Made by a program: the position numbers and the translations under genes. Source: Cloeon dipterum (lineage: Eukaryota; Arthropoda; Insecta; Ephemeroptera; Baetidae). Taken from it: DNA of 64,000 nt. Shown piece after piece: positions 24,048-35,400 of the stretch (position 1 is the first letter of the stretch; each line of letters opens with the position of its first letter). The stretch spans positions 24,666,501 through 24,730,500 of the forward strand of contig NC_088787.1 of NCBI RefSeq assembly GCF_949628265.1. The letters are read 5' to 3'. The notes below the pieces were generated by a model. That model saw only the letters and a program-made list of their open reading frames with translations. It was not told the origin of the DNA and ran no database searches.

Positions 24048-27000
24048 TTATTGTCCTGAACGGATTGGACCACCAACGTCATAGATTCTTTTGGCGGGAG
24101 TCGCGGCTGCGAAAAGGAAATAAATTTAAATTTGTGTGCACAGAGTTCAAATTTAAAACAAAATTTAACTATTAAATTAAATCTTAGTCAAACTTACTTC
24201 TGATTGCCTTTGAAGTTTCATCATGAACTCTTTGAAGCTGAAAATATCAAATAATGTGTTATTTTGGGTAAACATATTATAATGAGAAACTGTGCAATTC
24301 ATAATTTTAACTTAATCTGAGTTGTAAAAAACCTACACTTCTCTTTTTGCAAGAAATCATAAATAAGTTCTTTTCCAGCTGAAACAAAAATATTTATTTG
24401 TTAAGTAAATTTTTTCGGTTAAATAGTGAATCAAACACACCCTATTTTGTGCGCGTTCCGTTAATCCAAAATCAAATGCAAGCTGAAAAAATATAATTGC
24501 ATTTGAAATATTGTGCTGTTTCCAATAATTTAAGGTGATTTAGCTGTTTTGGCTGGTGCTTTGGAAGCAGAAATGAACTAGACTTTTCAGAAAATTATTT
24601 GTATAAAAATCAGAAATGCAACCTTCAGATTACGATTGTTCCGAAATCCCTTGTCTGCATAGAGCTTGGTCGCGCTAATGAATTTTACGGAGGATTGGTT
24701 TTGTCCCGTGTGTTGCGTGTTGCTGGCCGGATCTATGTTGGTGCGGTAGACTGTGATGCTCCCCAGCTCGTTGCGAAAATTATTTATAGTCAAATTCGTC
24801 AGATCTTCATTGTGCAGATTGTGCTGTGAAACAAAATGAGTTGTATTAAAAAACATTAAAAACGGCTTCCACCTTACATAAGAGCTAAACAGCCTTCCAT
24901 CCTGCAAATCAGATTCCGGCGTGTGAAAGTACTGCAAATTGAAAGTATTATAGACTGCGCGGAAAACATTTCAATGCCTGGAATCACCCACCGTGCTTAT
25001 GAAGAACGAGCGCAGTTGAGATGTTTCTTTCATGCTGTTTAAAATGACATCTCTGTCAATTGAAATAGGAGGGACCTTTTGAAAAACATAAATAGCTTAA
25101 ATAAAAACCATTTTTGGTTTTTCATCTTACCAATTCCAACATTTGCAACTTTCTTTTCTTCAGTGCGATCGCCCAATCAATGAAAAGAAACTCATTTCTT
25201 TTGAAAAATACACCCTTACAAGTTCTCTTCAAGAAAACGTTTTTTATGTGATCTTCGTCGGGATGAGTCAAAAAATGAGGCTTCTCTGTGACCAAAATTA
25301 TAAGCAAATCGATTACTTTGACTGCATGTAGAGCGTAGTCGGTGAAGGTGGCCCAACGCAACGCCAAGTCGATCATGAGACTGGCCGAATCGGTCCAAAG
25401 GGTTATGTGCTCTATCAAAATGCAGGCCAGCTTCTTTTTCAAACCCGCGGAACTCAAAGTCTCTTCTAGACGCTCAATCAACACTTGTTTCACGGCTCGA
25501 GATATGTTATCCAGTTTCTTACGCTGAGATAAAAATGACAATTTATTTTAATATGAGGGATGTATGTAGTATACATTATTGAATAATCTGATAGAAACGA
25601 AAGAAAAACGCTACATGAGCATACATTTTTCTCTTTATAGCAAAGTTTTAAAGTTGTAACCAAAAGGTCAAAGAAAGTGAGTTTTCACACTAGCACAATT
25701 TTGGTGCTAGATTACGTCACAAAATCTGCCAATTTTTTAGCTCTTTTTTGTGTCATTTAATAATTAGCTGGAAACCCCCTGAATTTCATTCCTCACTTAG
25801 AAACACATTTTGTAAGTCGTACCTTTTCGGCGTGAATGAATGGGGCTGCGGGACATATTTTTAGCCTTTTGTTCACAGATCTCTGAGAGGGCACAACGGC
25901 GATTGTCACTCCTTTCGGCCCGTACTGTCCCATACTATTAATTCCTGATATTATTTGGTGCACATGGTTTGTTTCCAGCTGGCAATTAGAGCAAAATCTG
26001 ACGTTCCCATTTCTCATTGGGAAAAACTGCACAATCAAAAGAAATTATTTTTTGTATATATAAAGCAATCTAGCCCTTTTTCCTGAAGTATTGATAAAAT
26101 TAAAGCATTTATATATCCTTACTTCATCGGTAGTGTTGTCATTACGGTTGTTACGCGCAGCGAACTAGAGGGGAATGACAAAAATATTCATTTCTATCGC
26201 GAAGTAAAAATTCATTAGTTAAACCTCTAAGAAAAGAGACTTCATTTTATAAAGTAAACGCTCAAGGTCAAGATTTCGCAAAAATGCGAGCAGGGCCTCG
26301 TCGTGTTTGCTGATCACCATCAACATGCTCATCATCAATTTTGCTCCAGTGTCGTAAGAATCTTTTTGCTGCTTGTTTGAATATACGGCGAACGTCATTG
26401 CTGCAATTAAACACTGCGCGCTGTTCATGTTTGCAGATTCAATAATTTCTTGCACCATCTCTTCCATTTCAGCATCAAACATTTCTGGCATCGCCGCTTT
26501 CGCTTTACAAATTTTAGCAATCATTTTCTTTTGCTTCATTTCGTAAGTGGTTAGGAACTCAGAACCGAGCAAATAAACATGTCTAAAGGTGAATCGGTTT
26601 TTGAATGCCTGAAAAAAATCTTGTGAATATTTGAAACGATCCGACAAGTGTGAAAATTTACCTTGTAAAAGAGGTTCATTAATGGGGCTTCTGATTGAAA
26701 AGTTTCGACGACATATTCCAAACAATCAATCACATCATGCAATTGGTCAGTAAACAAAATTTTTGGTACTGCAATACCAAAATTGTTTCTCGCAGTTCTC
26801 AGGAAAAGAGATTTAAAGAATTGCAGACTATTGGTCAAGACGCGGAATATGGAACAAACTACATTCATGCCTAAAAATGGAACTGTGGAGTCAAATTAAA
26901 CTAGAGCATGTTTCACATCAGTGAGTGCATTAACTCACTCTCGGAAGTGTCCATTAAGGGGATGTCCTCAGACCGCTTTGTGAAAATCGCAAGAAGCTGC

Positions 27001-27806
27001 TCGTTTAATTTCAGAATTCTCTTATCTGAGCCTAAAGCCATCAGCTGCGCTAAATTATTCTGATCTATTTTAACCAGTTTCAGCTTCTCCATCTCGGAAT
27101 CGCTCAGCGGCGTCGTTTGGAAAATCAGAGCAATTCTAAGTAACCTGCAAACAAGAAAAATTGCACCATAGCATGTAAGGTATAAAAAAACAGGCGCAAG
27201 TGGTAATGCGGGTTGCCAACTTAAAAACTCGCAGGCGCTAATGCCTCGCAGCCCCTGGTCGAAAAAATTGGAAATAAACGTGCTTACTGGCTGACAAGTA
27301 TTGTCTCATCTTCTTCATAAGCTTTGAAGGAGCTGATATAGTCTAGGAGGTCTCTACGTAGTAATGCAACGTCTTTTAATTCGGTTAATTCGGTTATTTC
27401 AAAGTACAAAGTTAGCACACTGAAAAGAATTTCAAGCATCACAATTTTAAAAATGTGAAAAAATCGTGTATCTCATGTTTTGAGAGCATCAAGGTAAATA
27501 GAATGTAATGCGAGTTTAACTTCACCCTCCGCATACATGAAAGCTGTTATGTTGGAATTTACAAAAAAAAAGATTCCATGGCATGTATATTATCACACCA
27601 CACTCAGTGGAAATTCGCACCTAATAAATTCGTCATCGCTGAATTCATGGGAGGAACTCAGCTCGCTCATTTTTTCATCATATGGAAAAATGGGGTCTTC
27701 GAATTCCCACTCGACTAGATATTTTACATCACGATCTGAAAAGCCGTACAAGAAGAAAATGAAGCGTCAATTTGTGCCTGTTTGCCGTATAATACCATAT
27801 ACCCAT
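24048..27806 (-). CDS. Unknown helical protein, paralogue B (about 740 residues)
   Basis: Tandem paralogue of the gene at 19391. Exons: 27806-27803 (tentative), 27735-27621, 27419-27288, 27144-26939, 26882-26662, 26608-26225, 26164-26123, 26026-25823, 25523-25131, 25075-24992, 24931-24878, 24823-24623, 24482-24441, 24378-24337, 24237-24198 and 24106-24048. All join in frame. Two exons (206 and 54 nt) have the same length as in A. Shared words include NLDLERLLYKMKSLFLE, LIEHITLWTDSASLMIDLAL, RWATFTDYALHAVKVIDLL and HNLHNEDL. Exon 8 encodes MRNGNVRFCSNCQ and a long Gly/Pro-containing part with CPAAPFIHAEK, a possible metal-binding module largely lost in A. The C-terminus is basic and ends RIYDVGGPIRSGQ. 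The 4-nt first exon is the weakest call; the true start may lie upstream. Function is unknown. Confidence 0.72.
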
Positions 27807-29427
27807 GATTTAAAGCAATTGATTCCTCTCAGGTAAAATTAAGATCAAGGCAATGTTCGTTTATCTCTCGCTTCCCGGAATCCTATGAATGTGACGAAAA
27901 TTTGTCACTAAATTGTTGTTTATCAGGTGGGGTGGGAAACTTGCCCTGAGTTACGAGCTCCCTCTCTATTTCCCCTGCTTCCCCTAGTCGTCAACCATTC
28001 ATTACTCTTCTCTGCTAAATAACTTGCTCACAGTCAGTTAGTGATTTTACTTTATTAAATACACAATTGTACACCACAGATTTTAACCAAGATTTTGAAT
28101 CACTATTTAGGAGCTTGCAATATAATAAATTTGTTCATTTCACAGAAGAGAAAATGGTAAAAGTTTGTCGTTTTCCCGCAGAGGGCAAACTCAGTTTGGC
28201 TGCGATTCGCAATGAAAACTTTTGTTTTTACAAATCAAGTATAAAGTGGAAGCCGTGATTTGAGTGTCACGTAAGCGCGGGCCTATTCTCGTAAAATGCT
28301 GATTTCCATTTTTGGTCAACTACCGCCGGCGTGACATAGAATTTGGGCTCGATCTGAGAGATCTTGAAAAGCTGGTTTTGAATGAATTTATCATGGTATA
28401 AAGACTATATGGTAATGAAAAGCTCGCTGCAAGATCGTCAGTAAAATAATTTGTGTCGGCCAATCCATACACATTTAAAAATTAAAGTTAAATTATTTTG
28501 TTTTTAATTCAAACGGAAAAGTTGGAGATCAAGCAGGTGGGGTTTATTTTTTAATGTATATTAAAACTCGTGTGATGCATTTTTCATTTCTAGTTTATTC
28601 TCTTTTACTTTATAAAGTTCACACTCATTACACATTATGTTACGGTTACAAAGTATATAGCAATTATTCCTTCTCGTATCAATATTTATGTACAAAAGGA
28701 AAATATAAAGAGTTCATACTTTTCACATTTATATAGAGTGTAATATTTTTAAATAACCATGGCAATTCGTGAAAAATCTGAAACCAAAATCACAGTAAAT
28801 CATTTAACAAGACAACAAATTGCAGCAGAAACTCGAGGAATGACGAAAAGAGTGTCGGAATGACTTTTCTTTCGTATCCCCATCACTGGGAGCGATTTCA
28901 AATGCGTGTTTACAAAACAATTGAACAAAAGCAACCGATTAAAACGACTGTGTACTTGGAAAATTCCGGGGGAAAAGCTACACTTATACTCTCCTGCTTA
29001 CGCGGCACATTTCTCACTTGTAAAAAACCGAAGAAGCAATTTACAACAGAAATAAAAGACTAGCACGAGAAAGTCGGCTTTCTCAACGTTTCCGCGGGAG
29101 GGTCCGGCACCGACCCTGACTGCAGCGTCTACGATTCGGTTCAGAAGACAGCGTTCCACTCAAGTTTCGACCAAGGAGAGCGAGCAATCATCAATCAATT
29201 TTGCACAAAATGCAAATCAGAGGATATCACAGAAAATAAAATCCTATTTCTGCAACTTGCCAAGCCATAGTAAATAGTACTCAATAGTGGATTCAACGGG
29301 GGTCGCTTTCAGCTACGAGAGGGGGCGCGGGGCGGGGAGGGGTAGGGAGAGAGCAGACCCGGCCGGTTGGCGGCTTTCAGTGTTCGATTCGCGGCGAAGG
29401 CGGCGGCGACGGGGAAGAACTAGACAG
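27807..29427. other. Spacer: paralogue B promoter and Abl 3' UTR
   Basis: Both flanking genes are on the minus strand, so this holds the upstream region of paralogue B (left) and the Abl 3' UTR (right). The last 150 bp next to the Abl stop are GC- and purine-rich (about 29310-29420). I see no convincing gene. Confidence 0.5.
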
Positions 29428-32400
29428 TTATCTCTGCACCGCGTTCACAACGTCCCTGATCGTGTTCTGCACGTCGGTGAAGAGTCTGGCGTTGTCGGCT
29501 GAGTTGCGAGAGCCGGCCGAGCGCAGCAGTCGCGCCTGCTGCTCCAGACGCGTGAGCAGCTCGCGGAACTGGAAGCGGCCGTGCGGCGGGATGCCGTCTG
29601 AGAAACTCAGGCATGACCCATGGAACAGACCCACCTGCAACAACATACATTCGTATAATTATATTTTGGCCGGAAAACCATATTTGTAGTTTTGGACAAA
29701 TATTTACAATTATAAAATGTACCAATGCTGCTCTGAAATCCCCAAATTTGGCACTAATCTTCTACCAATTTAATACCAAACTTTTATCACCACTTTAAGC
29801 ACCAAAATCCGCCGAGGATTTTAATTTTTCACTCCTCTTGTAACATTTTGTTGTCAAATTAACGATGTGACCCACCTTGTCAGACAGCTGGATAATGCTG
29901 GAGGTGCTGACGTTGTTAGCCGACTTGAGCGACGCGAGGCTTGTTTCAAGCGCCTGCGAGATTTCTAGGATGCTGTCCTTGCTACTGGTGGCCGGCGGCT
30001 TCTCGGTCGGCACCGGCGGCGGACTCTTGTTGCTGCTGCTGCTGCTGACGCTCTTGGCGCCGAGCGTCGACGGCGTCGGCGTGGCGTAGATGGATGAGGT
30101 CTTGGCCACTGTATTGGCTGGCAGCACCGGCTTGGCCGCTTTAACAACGGCCGGCTTGGTCGGCACGGCAGGTTTCTCGTCAGCTGGCGGCGGCCACACG
30201 CGCTTGCTCGCCACCTTGCCCTCGTCCTCGTTGGCCTCCTCCTTTGCCACCTCCTTGGCCACAGCTGCCGTCTCGTCATCCTTGTTCTCCCACAGCTTCT
30301 TCAGGCTGCTGATGCTGCCCGTGCTTTTGCGCTTGTCCTCCGGCTCATCGGCGCGCATACCCTCACCGCTGTCTCGCTTCTTCTCAACGCTTTCTTTCTC
30401 CTCCTCATCCTGCTTGCGGTTCTTATCCGAACTGTCAATCTGAAATTACGAGTGTAAGTTATTAACCAAATTGAAGGATTATATTTAATTGGTGGCGAGA
30501 AAAAAATTTAATTTCTAACGTAGTATTGAACTTGGTATGTTTTACCACTTACAAGGGAACTCAAAGCATCCAACGTTTTAATTTACGGGGAAACCATTGA
30601 ATTCATCGTGTTGCTTTTCATGATGGGAACCATGTACAGAGGTGGAAATTTTTAATACAACGATTTCAGCGATATTGGCGATTCTAAATTTCGAAAATGA
30701 CTAAAAAATATAGTTTTAGTCTCAATTTAGCAGATATTGGATTTGTATAGAGCGTATAGAGACACTGTTCAATGAGACAAATCAATCGTTGGGTCAATAA
30801 GCGTTAAATAATGTTGATATTATTGATACGTAATTAGTAAACTAGAACAAAATTTGGCATCCAACAAGTAGTAATTTAACGCAAACTTAGATTTTTCAAA
30901 TACTAAAAAAATAGCTACCCATTTTATTAAATCTTTTGTCCAATATAACAATTTAATTCAAGCTTTTTGCAATTGAATGACAAAATCCTTATGCCAGTGC
31001 GTCATTCTTTCTTTGAGGCATATATTTTATAGAGTAAAATTGATATAAAATTGTTTCCATCATACAAATATATCTTGTAAGAATAAAGACTTAAAAATAG
31101 TGAGTTTTCCATGCTGGGAGAGTGATTAGAAAATCAGAAACAGCACTGACCTTTCTTAGGCGAGATTTGAAGTTGATCGGACTGTCCGTCTCGGCATCCT
31201 TCTTCTGAGAGTCAAACTTCTTGAGCTGCGCCTTGAAACTAGTCGAGTTGGAGTCACTGACTTTCCTCAAAGCGCTCTTAGTCTCGATGGGCTTGTGCTG
31301 CGGGCGGAGGCTCTCGCCAAGCTCAGCTACGAGCTGCGCGGCCGGATCCAGAATGGACGTCTCCACGGGAGAAATCTCTCTGGGCTTACCGTACTTGGAG
31401 TCAGCCTTCTCTTTAATCTCAGCGGCCAGTTTGAGCTCCATCAGCTCCTTGAGGCGACCGTCGTCCGATGACTTGTTTGAGTTGCCCGGTGATGCAGAGT
31501 CTGGCGAGGCCGAGTTGGCCGCCGTGGGGCCGGCCGACTTGGCGCTGCTGCATGAGTCGGTCGAGGGCTCGCGGTGGCGTAAACTGACGCCAAAGCGCGA
31601 ACTCGCCTCCTCGACTGACGGCGCCAGGGTGGCCACGTCCTCCTCGTCACCGCTGGGCTTCTTTAGGTGACGCACCGTCCTGGGCGACGGTAGCGCCTTG
31701 CGGCGCCGCTCGGGGCTCGGCGTCGCGTGATGCGACTGCTGTTTGGAGGCGGGCGGCGGAGGCAACTCAGGCGTGTAGGGCCTTTCATTGTCAAATTCCT
31801 CGGGCGGCGGCGGCAGGTCCGACGGCGGGGGCGGGAACTCGAGGTCGGCAAGGCTTGGCTGGTGCGCCCGCGACGGGCTGCCGGTACGGAAGGTGCGCAG
31901 GTTGGCCGCCTCGCGCGTCCGCTGCTTGGGCGACAGCGGGTGGAAGCCGCCGCCGCCCGACGAGTTGCTGCGCGTCATTTGGTTCTGCTGCAACTCGGTG
32001 GACAGGTCGTCACTCGGCTGCAGATCGGCTGCCGCGTCCTGCCGCATTGACTCGAGGTAGGCGTCGATGCGCACGTCCTTGGGCAGCGTGCCGTACCTGT
32101 TGATGGCCCGCTTCACGTTTTGCACCTCCAGGGCGGCCACGTGCACCTTGGGGTGCTGCGAGGCCTCTTTCGGTGGGTACGTTTTCGACTTTTTGCCCGT
32201 GCGCTGCTCCAGGCCGCGGTTGCCCATCACCGGGGCGCGCTTGAACGATGATGTCCTGCGAATGGAAAAGGGGCCAAAAGTTAGCAAGGCAATTCCGATT
32301 GAGTATCATAACAAGATTACTTGATTAATTGCGAGTTAAACTGGAATTTCACAAAGAAATGGATCAAATTGCGTAACTAGCCCAACATTGCTCAGGAGGC

Positions 32401-35400
32401 CGTGAAATTTAGACACTGACACATGCAGAGCAAAATTTTTTAAGGAAGCTTAAATACCAAAACAAAGCAGATGATCGAAATTTACAAATTGGATTTGAAG
32501 CAAAATTTATAAGGGAACTAGCAGATATGGGTTAACATTCTAAAATATCTAGAATTTCATTTTTAAGGAAATCAGTTGAATTCAATCCACCACCCAAAAT
32601 ATGAAAAAGCTTTATTTATCTGGAATATTTGTGCTTGGTTAAAATTTTGCAATACTAGTCGTTTGCAACGGAATGATAAAAATTCCTCGTCTAAATTAAT
32701 TTGAAATCAACTACTATTTGGCCAGATGAAATGTTGCCAGCGAGTTAGTCTAAATTTCACAGCCCCAGTAGTAATACAGAGACTCACCCTTGGAAGAAAG
32801 CACCGGTTGCTTCAGGGTATGAGTGAGCACCTGAGTCATCAGTGTCTGGTGTTTGATCCTGCAGCTCTCCTTCACTGTCCCCCTTGCTCATGGTCTGCAG
32901 ATCTTTCGTTATGCCTGTTTTTATTGGAAGATGATATATTAGTTCATTGTCCCAGAGGTAGGCGACTGTTTATTAAATTCAAGCATTCAAGCAAAGCACA
33001 CTGCTTCCTTGCATGCCGTAGAATGAAACTGCGCTTATTTACACGAAGCACTCAGGTGAAATGAATTCGGATTCCATTCCCGAACGTGAAGACTTTACAA
33101 TCCTCAAATCGAGATATCTTGGTTTGTGTTAATTTACTCTTGGAAAGTCATCAAGTTCAAAATTGAAACGCAAGTTGAGAAAAGTAAGTGTCTGATCAGT
33201 GGTCCTCCTTCCTGAAGTTTTGTTTTACTAGAGAAGTATCTTATTAGTTGAGATGCGAGTGAGGCTGGGCTAGCAGCGATGCGTGCGTTTGGTAAAGAGG
33301 AGGGGACCCGATACCTTCAAAGATCTTTTCAATACCGTTTAGATCGTCGTCGGCGTCAACGGCCTCCTGGTCGTAAGTGCTGTCCCTGAATGAGCTGCAC
33401 GATGACAGCAGGCTGAAAAGCGTGATAGAACTCTATTTAGCACGCAAGAGTAATAAAAAAATGGGGCAACCCTTACCTCGTCCTCTTGGGTGGCGCAGGC
33501 GCCTGCTTCCCCCGCTTGTTGGTTGTCCGCCGCAGCTGCACCATCGCACCCTTGTTGGTGGAGGGCACCGCAAAGGTTGACAGCTTGCTGCCCGTACTCT
33601 CAGCTGCAGACAGTTCATTATTAGTCACGTAAGAAAGAGTCGCACTCATTTTATATTTCTGCAAGTGATTTTTAATGCTTCTTTTTAAAACGTGATATAC
33701 TGACCTGCTGCCATTTGCTCCACAAGGCCATGAATGTTCCCAGTGCTGCCAGCATGGGGCTTCTTATAAGGCAGTTGAGGTGTTCCTCCCTGGAGCTGCT
33801 TTTCAACCTCTGCACATGCAAAAAGATTCAATCATTAGCAACAGAGCCGAATTATTGGTAAAGAAGCGCTTACCCTCGGTGATGCTCGACTCTTGAAACA
33901 TGTTCTCCAGAGAGTGGTGGATTTCCTTGAAGGTGGGTCGGTCGTTGGGATTCCACCGCCAGCACGTACACATGAGTTGGTAGATTTTGGGTGGGCACCC
34001 AGGCGGGCACTCCATCCTGTAGTTCTTTTCTAGCTTATGATAAACATCAGTCAACTCAATCCCAGGGTACGGAGACACGCCGTACGTGGCAATTTCCCAC
34101 AGCAGGATTCCAAATGCCCACACATCAGACTGCAGATCAAGAGAACAAAAAATTGATCAAGCAAAGCACAACTACAGTACTTTAGTGAAAAGTATATTCT
34201 ACGACAGTCTATCAATCAGGGAAATATTGATTTTGACCTATTTCCACAGTTTAAATGTTCTGCACATAATGAAATTGGAACGAGAACTTACCTTGGTTGA
34301 AAACTTATTGTACGCCAGCCCTTCCGGGGCCGTCCACTTAATGGGGAATTTGGCACCTGCATGAGCAGTGTACGTGTCGTCACGCATCAGTCTTGCCAGT
34401 CCAAAGTCAGCCACCTTGACCAGGTGATTCTCGCCAACTAAGCAATTTCGGGCTGCCAGGTCCCTAAAATCGAATTGATCCAAGTTCAAGTTGAGACATT
34501 TGAGTCAAAGAGATATATGGGCTCACCTGTGTATGAAATTCCTGCTTTCCAAGTAGGACATGCCACTGGCGATTTGTGTGGCGATGTACATGAGAACCAC
34601 AGCGTTGATTTGATCTCTGTTGGCCGTCCTGAGGTAATCCAGAAGGTTGCCCTTGCTCATGAACTCGGTGATGATGTAGAACGGAGGCTCACGAGTGCAC
34701 ACGCCCAGTAGCTGCACCAGGTTGGGGTGTTTCATCTCCTTCATGATGGCAGCTTCCTCGAGGAAGTCCTTCAAGGCCATCGTGTCCTCCTGCAAACGAG
34801 AAAGGGTTGTACTAGAGTTTACGGTTTGAAAAAAGTACATACCTTCAAGGTTTTGACAGCCACGGTCATGTTGTACCTCTTCCATATGGCCTCGTACACG
34901 TCACCATACTGGCCGCCGCCAAGCTTGTGTTTCATTACAATATCAGTTCGGTTAATTTCCCACTCGTCAGGTTCTGCGATGAAAAACAAAATTAAAATCC
35001 TCAAATACAATTTTCTTTTTCAGGCATTTACCTGGGCTGAGGGCGAAGACGGTGGGTTTGTTGTGCTTGGGCGCGGGGTAAAGCAGCTGCGTGATGAGGC
35101 CGTCAGCGTGCATTGAGTGGTGGTGCACCAGCTCAGCCAGAGCGTTGAACTTGCTCTCGGCAGTGACGTAGACCTTGCCCTCAGGGTCCTCGTTGATGCG
35201 GTAGTGGTAGACCCTGCCCTCGTAGCGCAGTGAGATGCTCCGCTGGCCGGGACTCGACTCGCTCTCCCGCACCAAGAAGCTGCCGTTGATCCCTGAGCTC
35301 AGAAGGTATTCGGCCGCATTGCGCGAAATCGGACCGTGGTACCTGCGATTTTCGAAAATGTCAGCAAGTTACCAAAGATGCGAGTGAGAGATGCATTATC

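Noticed and set aside
24532-24585. Possible extra last exon of paralogue B (FISASKAPAKTAKSP then stop)
   Set aside because: It has an acceptor but would end the protein before four further in-frame exons with matching phases. Direct splicing from 24623 to 24482 is simpler; an alternative end remains possible.
31221-32324. Several long plus-strand open frames opposite the large Abl exon
   Set aside because: They are antisense shadows of a GC-rich, Pro/Ser-rich coding exon that fits Abl word for word; their own products are low-complexity Arg/Ser/Leu strings.
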